DNA from: Bacillus cytotoxicus
Lineage (GTDB): Bacteria; Bacillota; Bacilli; Bacillales; Bacillaceae_G
Direction: 5' to 3'
Assembly (NCBI RefSeq): GCF_023715645.1
Contig: NZ_JAMBOP010000030.1
Span: 1 to 58,905, forward strand
DNA length: 58,905 bases
A program made the position numbers and the translations under genes. The notes below the pieces were generated by a model. The model saw only the letters and a list, made by a program, of their open reading frames with translations, was not told where the DNA came from and did not search any database. Every line of letters starts with the position of its first letter. Position 1 is the stretch's first letter. Below, piece after piece: positions 53,361 to 58,905 of this stretch.

Positions 53361-54037
53361 ATTGTAAATAAGCGAAGACGAGATAATTGTATTGCTTAAG
53401 TTGATATGATATTCTTTATCTTTTTATAAAAACAGTTGGTATTTTTGTGTCGCTGGACAACAATAGGGGATGTAACAATCAACTAACTTAATTATAGTTA
53501 ATTTATTTTTTCTAGTAGACATAATATTTATTATCGGCAGTTGTAAAATGAGAGTGGCTTCGTATCTCTAAAACCAAGTAAACTATATATTTTGAGATGA
53601 AACAGATATTTTTGAACCAATCTATACATATTTATATACGGTTTAAAACCTCATAAATTTAATGACAAGCTAAAATTTCACACACAGCAATTCGTTTCAC
53701 GCAGTCTAGGAATTTTCACGAGTAATCATTACATTTATAATTTTTTATTGAATCACACTTTAAATTTTATTTACAAACTTTCATTTTGTTTTACATTCAA
53801 TATTTATATTTCATTTACTAAATATATACAAAAACTTATCTACATAAAAATTTTTTTCATAATTCAGTTCTAACCTACCTTTCTTTGCTCCATTTACATT
53901 TCTTAGTTAACATAATGCCTTTATAATATAAAAGAAATTCTCCCTTGTTATTTTTGGGAGAATCTTAATAAATGACTTGTATTTGATTAGATATGATCTT
54001 TTCTGCAAAATCTTTATTTGCAATCTGCCATAAAATA
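53361..54037. other. Long AT-rich intergenic region
   Basis: No credible gene in about 680 bp. Near its right end, 53936-53966 holds a hairpin (ATTCTCCC / GGGAGAAT) whose minus-strand T-rich tail suits termination of the DUF1992 transcript. Confidence 0.5.
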
Positions 54038-54451
54038 TCAACTCGGTTTACTTATCTTCACTTTCTGCGCTGACGGCGGACATGTTAAATTGTACTCATG
54101 AATCTTTTTATTAATCGTTTCAACCATTGCAGCAGCTTCTTCCTTTTCCGTACATGTATGCAATTTTTCTTTTAGTACATCTATTTCTTTCGAAAGCTCA
54201 ATCCATCTCGGTAATATATGATTATCCTTCATCGTCTTATATAGTTGTTTTTCTGGATTATAAGATAGACTTTTATCCATTTGTAGTGGCTTTCCTTTTC
54301 CTACTAAGTCATCAAACACGCCTTCTTTTTGCGATCGTTTAATAATCGAGCTAATATGATCTTCGTACGTATATGACCATACTTTTTCATCTTTTACTAA
54401 AATTTCTTGTTTCTTTAACGCCTTATCTAAATCTTTTTCTCTTTCGTTCAT
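54038..54451 (-). CDS. DUF1992 (DnaJ-homologue C-terminal domain) protein
   Basis: 137 residues, ATG behind AGGGAGGGGA. The central block DHISSIIKRSQKEGVFDDLV followed by GKGKPLQ is the DUF1992 signature, found alone in Firmicutes and in DnaJ-subfamily C members elsewhere. It is soluble and helical, of unknown role. It lies 20 bp after the esterase gene on the same strand, so the two probably share a transcript. Confidence 0.82.
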   Translation of the reverse strand: MNEREKDLDKALKKQEILVKDEKVWSYTYEDHISSIIKRSQKEGVFDDLVGKGKPLQMDKSLSYNPEKQLYKTMKDNHILPRWIELSKEIDVLKEKLHTCTEKEEAAAMVETINKKIHEYNLTCPPSAQKVKISKPS

Positions 54452-54471
54452 ACGTTTCCCCTCCCTTTTTA

Positions 54472-55665
54472 TTATTTCGCAGGTATTTTTAATTGAGATA
54501 AGGATACTAATCCATCAGCAAACTGTTTGCGCCACCACAGTATATCGTGACCACCAGGGAATTCAACATAGGTACTTTGATATTCTTTTTCTTTAAGTAC
54601 TTGTGATAACCTTCTATTCGCTTCTAACAACGGTTTGTTTTCCAACTGCCCGGCACACATATAAATTTGTAATGGTAATGTGCTGCTTCTATTAAATTGA
54701 TTTTCAATCCAATGCTGTGATCCAGTGTAATTTTCTTTCTTCCAATGTACAGAGCCGGACATTGATAATACATTTCCGAAGTGGTCTGGATATTGCAATG
54801 CTGCATAAAAAGCTGCTAAGCCACCAAGACTAAATCCGCCAATTGTTCTATGATATGGATTTGCATTAACATGATATCTTTGCTGAATCCAAGGAAGTAG
54901 TTCTTTTGTTAAAAACATATTCATTTCTTCAGAAAATGTGAGTTCTGTAAATCGATCTACGTGATCAATGCCAATTAGGATACATGGCTGAATTTCTTTC
55001 GTATGTATAAGGTGATCTAGTGTTTCCGCTGCTGATAACGAATGCAGCATAGATCTACCATCAAACATAATAAGAAGGTCATAAGAAGATTGTTCAGGTG
55101 AGTAATGATGTGGAGTATAAATCCTAAGTTGTCGTTCATTCTTTAAAATAGAACTATAGAACTGATGCGTTTCTACTTTACCTTTTGGAATATGAGGTTG
55201 TTGCTTTGTTTTGTCCATTTGTGACGATACGCCTAGCTCTAACACAGAAATCGGTCCTGCTTCATGCTCAAATATCTTAGCATTCAATGAATCATGCTTA
55301 TAATTTTCACTTCGCTTTACCCAATCTTGTTCAAAGTGATCATTAATTGAAAAATAATACGTCGAAGCAAATTTTTCTTTTGTTCGAAACGTTTTAAACC
55401 ATATGTTTGTATGTGAAAGCTTATCCATTTCATTCGCTGCTATATCCCAACCAGGAAAACTTCCAAATACATATGCATTTTCAGTTAGTTCATCACCTAA
55501 CCAAATGTATGTAACAAGATCGTACTCATTATCAATTGGACAAGTCTCTACAATAGGTATTTCTTGTTTTTTTATGGTCTCTAAAAATAAAGTAAGCGCA
55601 GCATGGTTCCCTTCACTTAACCGCTTCGCCAAATCGTGCATAATCGGACTCGATAGTTTCTTCAT
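54472..55665 (-). CDS. Enterochelin-esterase-like alpha/beta hydrolase
   Basis: 397 residues behind AGAGAGGTAAAA. The N-terminal domain (about 1-140) resembles the Fes N-terminal/immunoglobulin-like domain (VTYIWLGDELTENAYVFGSF). The esterase domain has the nucleophile elbow GGFSLGGLAAFYAAL (Ser near 275) and a C-terminal His in FPGGHDILWWRKQF. Relatives hydrolyse trilactone siderophores or other esters; no siderophore genes or Fur box were seen nearby. No signal peptide. Confidence 0.8.
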   Translation of the reverse strand: MKKLSSPIMHDLAKRLSEGNHAALTLFLETIKKQEIPIVETCPIDNEYDLVTYIWLGDELTENAYVFGSFPGWDIAANEMDKLSHTNIWFKTFRTKEKFASTYYFSINDHFEQDWVKRSENYKHDSLNAKIFEHEAGPISVLELGVSSQMDKTKQQPHIPKGKVETHQFYSSILKNERQLRIYTPHHYSPEQSSYDLLIMFDGRSMLHSLSAAETLDHLIHTKEIQPCILIGIDHVDRFTELTFSEEMNMFLTKELLPWIQQRYHVNANPYHRTIGGFSLGGLAAFYAALQYPDHFGNVLSMSGSVHWKKENYTGSQHWIENQFNRSSTLPLQIYMCAGQLENKPLLEANRRLSQVLKEKEYQSTYVEFPGGHDILWWRKQFADGLVSLSQLKIPAK

Positions 55666-55801
55666 TTTTTACCTCTCTTTTCACTTTCTATCTCAATGCT
55701 TATTTCAATATTAGATTGATTGATTCCTTGTTATTTACTGTGGATATAGTGTCTATTTTGTGAATAGGATTTATATTTAGGCCTATATAGAATAAAGTAT
55801 T

Positions 55802-55839
55802 TAAAAAGGTGTTTTTCTGTCTAGAAAACACCTTTTTAA
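55802..55839. terminator. Bidirectional terminator
   Basis: AAAAAGGTGTTTTCT-type arm (55804-55817) pairs with AGAAAACACCTTTTT. Confidence 0.85.
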
Positions 55840-55867
55840 ACATAAATCTAGCTATCGATAGTTTTTC

Positions 55868-56260
55868 CTAAACTTGTGTTATTTTCTCAAATACATGAAA
55901 GTGATGCTCATAGTGGTTCTTTTCATCTTTAATTCCTTTTTCGACTGATAATTCTTTCCACACGGAATAATCAATCGTTGGGAAGAAACGATCTCCTTCA
56001 CATTTAGAAAGAGCGTCTTCTATCGAATAAGCGATATGGCAACCTTCAGCTTTATAGTCTTTATTTGTAGTTAAGACGATGTTTTTACGTCCATCTAAAG
56101 ATTTTCCTATTGATTCATAATTCCTTCTTCCTAGAATAATAGAATGTCCCATAGTAATTCTCTTCAAATATGCCCAATCATTCGGAAGTCTCCAAGGAAG
56201 ATCATTGTCCTTGCCAATTACATTATTTTCTCCTACAGCAACCATTGCGGATATTATCAT
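55868..56260 (-). pseudogene. Dihydrofolate reductase with an internal deletion
   Basis: 130 residues from ATG 56260 (AAAGGAG 8 nt upstream). The N-terminal two thirds are normal (MVAVGENNVIGKDNDLPWRL, GHSIILGRRNYESIG, NIVLTTNKDY). After LSKCEGD the sequence jumps to RFFPTIDYSVWKELSVEKG, skipping about 30-35 residues that include the FGG NADPH-binding loop and a core strand. Full DHFRs are about 160 residues. The join lies at the EGD codons, which also occur just before FFP in intact relatives, so a short-repeat deletion is likely. The frame is kept, but activity is doubtful. Confidence 0.8.
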
Positions 56261-56293
56261 GTTCTCATCTCCTTTACTCCACCTTATCAAAAG

Positions 56294-56740
56294 TTAAAGT
56301 GTACTAACCCAACATGTTTCTATATCATGTTCTTGAATTTTTTTCAGTAGTGTTTGTATAGCACGGTCTGGCATCACATTATATCTTTTTAAATCTTCTT
56401 CAGAAGGTACAATCCAATAAAAGTCTAAATGCGCTTCTTTAGACTTTGGAGGTGTTTCCACATGTAATTGATCGCTATTCACTTTGAAGACATGGTTAAT
56501 TTCATAGTGTAATGTATCTCCGTCTCTCCACTGATTTTCAATTACACCGAGAAATTTTTCAATTGAGCAAGCAGCACCTAGTTCTTCTTCCCATTCTCTT
56601 CTAAGTGCATTTTCGACTGATTCACCTAATTCAATATGTCCTCCTGGCAAAAAACAATGATGCCCTTTATAATGTGCTACCAAAAGCTTTCCATCTTTTA
56701 TAAGTATTCCCCTTACAATGTGGTGGAATTGACTTTTCAT
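56294..56740 (-). CDS. Nudix hydrolase
   Basis: 148 residues behind GGAGGACAAGGAT. The Nudix box GGHIELGESVENALRREWEE followed by ELG is complete (GX5EX7REUXEEXGU). N-terminal HHIVRGILIKDGKLLVAHYK is the usual first strand pair. It hydrolyses a nucleoside-diphosphate derivative; the substrate is unknown. It lies 33 bp upstream of the DHFR remnant and is probably co-transcribed. Confidence 0.85.
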   Translation of the reverse strand: MKSQFHHIVRGILIKDGKLLVAHYKGHHCFLPGGHIELGESVENALRREWEEELGAACSIEKFLGVIENQWRDGDTLHYEINHVFKVNSDQLHVETPPKSKEAHLDFYWIVPSEEDLKRYNVMPDRAIQTLLKKIQEHDIETCWVSTL

Positions 56741-56858
56741 ATCCTTGTCCTCCCTATTTACTAATCAAATATCAAATATTAAATTCTAATCCGAGAAGTC
56801 AAATTCCTTTACTGGATGAATATTGATGTGTATTTTAATAACGCTTTATTTTTCATTG

Positions 56859-56880
56859 TAAAAATACGGTAAATGAAATT
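56859..56880 (-). repeat. 22-bp motif, copy 3
   Basis: On the minus strand AATTTCATTTACCGTATTTT, followed by TTA. Same motif as at 21947 and 23796, again between two genes and upstream of a start codon. Confidence 0.5.
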
Positions 56881-56897
56881 TGAGTGACCGATATATT

Positions 56898-57401
56898 TTA
56901 AATAGAAGTTTCTACCGTATAACTACTTTTTACATAATCCATAAATCTATTTAGATTTACGGTAAATTCCTTATCTCTTTTACGGCTGCAAATATATACA
57001 GGTCGTCTTATCTCAATTCCTTTAACAATCACTCTCCCTATTTCTTCTCGTTTCAAGTAGTCTCTAACTGCTAGTGCTGGGGCTAACATAGTACCGTATC
57101 CAGCAACGACTGAACGAATTGATTCATTTAGGCCATGGTATTGCAATCCGATATTTGGGATAGGGACTCTATAAATTTTGCATAATGAAAATAGGATTTC
57201 CCTCGTAGAACTTCCTTCTTCTCTTAATAAAAACGGCTCCGTCATCAATTCGCTTAATGATACTTCTTGTCCATCGTATTTATGACCATGTGGAACAATA
57301 AACCAAAAATCGATATCCATTAAGTGATCAAGATGAATATCAGGATTATTCCACTCTTCTTTCACTACGAAAGCAAGCACTAGCTTTAATGAGTGCTTCA
57401 T
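56898..57401 (-). pseudogene. LysR-type regulator lacking its DNA-binding domain
   Basis: 167 residues that correspond to the co-inducer-binding domain only: LAFVVKEEWNNPDIHLDHL, FWFIVPHGHKYDGQE, EPFLLREEGSSTRE and SVVAGYGTMLAPALAV. The roughly 115-residue N-terminal helix-turn-helix and linker are absent, and the 5' end overlaps the divergent transporter gene by 13 bp. A deletion across the original divergent promoter is the simplest explanation. Confidence 0.8.
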
Positions 57402-58153
57402 TCTTAAACTATCACCTAATTATCCTGTTTTTTATCGGAATTGTTTCTTCTTTTGTTGGAACGTTAGCTGGTGGCGGTGGACTGATTACACTTCCAGCGA
57501 TGATTTTAACTGGCATTCCTATTCAAACAAGTATTGCGACAAATAAATTTTCCTCGGGTATTGCTGCTTTTTCGAGTGTAACCTATCTTATCCACCTAAA
57601 ACAGCTAAGTATTAAAACAATCATTCAAAACTTATTTGTAGCATTTTTAGGAGGGATTGGAGGGGCTTTAATTACGACTCATATCTCTGAAAAAACAATG
57701 AATATAATTGCATTTATTCTTCTTTTTTTCGCCTTAGTTGTTACCATTAAAAATAAGAGATGGATTGATACGGCTCAATGTGGTCATCATGAATCTATTA
57801 AAAAAAAATGGACACCTTTCATCCTCTTTTTTATAGCAACTTATGATGGAGGATTCGGTCCCGGCTCTTCCACATTTGGTATTTTGTATTACATGAAAAA
57901 ACAACAAACTTATTTAGAAGCTGTTCAACTGACAAGGGTTTTAATTTTTGGAAGTTGCGCGGGAGCATTTATTATTTTTTATCAAACTGGATTCCTTCAA
58001 TGGCCTTACGCAATCGCCATGGCTTTCGGTTCCATTATTGGCTCTCAAATAGGCCTACTTGTTTTACCTAGGGTTCCATTGAAAATAGCGAAGTTATTAT
58101 TAATTACAATTATGTGCTTTTTGATTATACAGATGGTTTTTAAAATAATTTAA
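57389..58153 (+). CDS. TauE/SafE family anion exporter
   Basis: 254 residues, about eight membrane helices, with the two family repeats (IGIVSSFVGTLAGGGGLITL in the first, YDGGFGPGSSTFGI in the second). Members export sulfite, sulfonates or organosulfur anions. No ribosome site precedes the ATG at 57389, and the start lies inside the truncated LysR gene, so the original 5' region has been altered. Genes of this family are often divergent from a LysR regulator, as here. Confidence 0.82.
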   Translation: MSASFLNYHLIILFFIGIVSSFVGTLAGGGGLITLPAMILTGIPIQTSIATNKFSSGIAAFSSVTYLIHLKQLSIKTIIQNLFVAFLGGIGGALITTHISEKTMNIIAFILLFFALVVTIKNKRWIDTAQCGHHESIKKKWTPFILFFIATYDGGFGPGSSTFGILYYMKKQQTYLEAVQLTRVLIFGSCAGAFIIFYQTGFLQWPYAIAMAFGSIIGSQIGLLVLPRVPLKIAKLLLITIMCFLIIQMVFKII

Positions 58154-58162
58154 CTTTCACTC

Positions 58163-58198
58163 TAATTCTTATACGTAAAAGTAAGAATCTGCTTTTTT
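58163..58198 (+). terminator. Terminator of the TauE gene
   Basis: ATTCTTA pairs with TAAGAAT, followed by CTGCTTTTTTA. Confidence 0.6.
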
Positions 58199-58257
58199 AT
58201 TACATGTTATAATAAAAGGGGATCATTCTATATCTATACATAAAGGAGGAATTCGAA

Positions 58258-58635
58258 ATGGGTTTATTTAGTGGTTTTTTAGGAAATGCATCTGAGGCAG
58301 ATATTAGCGAGGTAGAACGTGATTTACAAGCAATTATGCTTGATGATGAGCAAGTAGAACACGCTTATAAATTAATTCGTGATTTAATCGTATTTACAAA
58401 TCGCCGTATGATTTTAGTAGATAAACAAGGTATGACTGGTAAAAAGACGGAGTATCATTCTATTCCGTATAAAAGTATTACGCACTTTAGCATTGAAACA
58501 GCTGGACACTTTGATTTAGATGCTGAATTAAAAATTTGGATTTCAAGTATGCATAATCCAATTACGAAAGAATTTAGAAAAGATGATAGTATTTTTAGCA
58601 TTCAAAAGGCTCTTGTGATGTATACAACAAAATAA
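58258..58635 (+). CDS. Bacterial PH-domain protein
   Basis: 125 residues behind AAAGGAGGAA. A single bacterial pleckstrin-homology domain: LIRDLIVFTNRRMILVDKQG then KTEYHSIPYKSITHFSIETA and AELKIWIS. Soluble; characterised relatives form ring-shaped oligomers but the physiological role is unknown. Monocistronic with its own terminator. Confidence 0.85.
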   Translation: MGLFSGFLGNASEADISEVERDLQAIMLDDEQVEHAYKLIRDLIVFTNRRMILVDKQGMTGKKTEYHSIPYKSITHFSIETAGHFDLDAELKIWISSMHNPITKEFRKDDSIFSIQKALVMYTTK

Positions 58636-58709
58636 CACTTTTGTATTTTTATACAAAACCAAAAGTATAAACCTCGTGTTTTTTGGAACAAAATACACTG
58701 ATATTGAAT

Positions 58710-58757
58710 AAAAAAACAAAAACAGACTTTTTTCAGGATAGTCTGTTTTTGTTTTTT
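58710..58757. terminator. Bidirectional terminator
   Basis: AAAAACAAAAACAGACT pairs with AGTCTGTTTTTGTTTTT. Confidence 0.85.
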
Positions 58758-58774
58758 ATCTTCTTTGTGGGGTA

Positions 58775-58905
58775 GCGTCACATAGCTATCAAGCTAAGAA
58801 AACAAAATCCCCCCTAAAATGAAAAAATACGCTATTCTTTCTGTAGAATCATAAGAAAGGATGGCGTTTTTTATGTCTATTTCTGTATCCGATGAATTAC
58901 AGCTA
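58775..58905 (+). mobile_element. IS231/IS4-like element, left end
   Basis: The sequence ACATAGCTATCAAGCTAAG at about 58780-58798 resembles the IS231 terminal inverted repeat, and a transposase start follows. The element continues beyond the window. Confidence 0.6.
58873..58905 (+). CDS. IS4-family transposase, N-terminal 11 residues
   Basis: MSISVSDELQL matches the usual N-terminus of IS231 transposases (MNLSIQDELQLF). AAAGGATGG precedes it. Cut by the window end. Confidence 0.6.
   Translation, partial: MSISVSDELQL

Noticed and set aside
1-58905. tRNA, rRNA, known riboswitch or CRISPR elements
   Set aside because: No cloverleaf with TTCGA-type arm, no rRNA-like sequence, no recognised riboswitch core and no spaced repeat array were seen by eye; a covariance-model scan would be decisive.

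Overview
The window looks like chromosomal DNA from the Bacillus cereus group. It is AT-rich, uses strong GGAGG-type ribosome sites and frequent TTG/GTG starts, and carries a soluble PAS-type sporulation-like kinase, an IS231-like transposase start, dispersed intergenic repeats and a heterocycloanthracin-type Cys-x-x precursor. Both edges are cut inside insertion sequences (IS3-like on the left, IS231/IS4-like on the right). No rRNA, tRNA or CRISPR array was seen.

Left part (0-15.5 kb) is mostly ordinary chromosome: DUF6155-like, DUF1835, a frameshifted DUF817 gene, a cytochrome P450, DUF1540, a Cof-type HAD phosphatase, a PAS histidine kinase, a membrane protein/response regulator/histidine kinase operon followed by a BcrC-like PAP2 phosphatase, DUF3189, a tandem-domain protein under a LexA-type box, an MFS transporter behind a leader peptide with two mutually exclusive RNA structures, and a GNAT acetyltransferase. 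DUF817 and P450 share a homologous promoter/leader.

15.5-21.9 kb is a thiazole/oxazole-modified peptide cluster of the heterocycloanthracin type: precursor, a strong hairpin, then three tightly packed maturation genes (ThiF/E1-like protein, YcaO cyclodehydratase, double SagB-type dehydrogenase). No transporter or leader protease lies within the cluster.

22-34 kb holds small proteins, speD, a serine hydrolase, DUF2785, an NrtR-type NAD regulon (nrtR, two operators, a decayed pncB, nadD-like, nadE) and a type II pantothenate kinase. Several genes here are remnants.

34-53 kb is accessory DNA: a secreted seven-GW-module L,D-transpeptidase, lipoproteins, a disrupted gene, a graveyard of fragments (SDR, SigJ-type sigma factor, arsenate reductase), then a complete four-gene Wadjet anti-plasmid system (jetD-jetA-jetB-jetC, type III-like order) that is visibly less AT-rich than its flanks. 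A decayed copy and an intact copy of one small gene family lie on either side of the Wadjet segment.

53-58.9 kb returns to ordinary genes: DUF1992, an enterochelin-esterase-like hydrolase, a dihydrofolate reductase with an internal deletion, a Nudix hydrolase, a LysR fragment missing its HTH, a TauE/SafE exporter and a bacterial PH-domain protein.

The best candidates for something undescribed are the MFS leader attenuator, the LexA-box gene with its duplicated unknown domain, the shared P450/DUF817 leader, and the recurring 22-bp intergenic motif.
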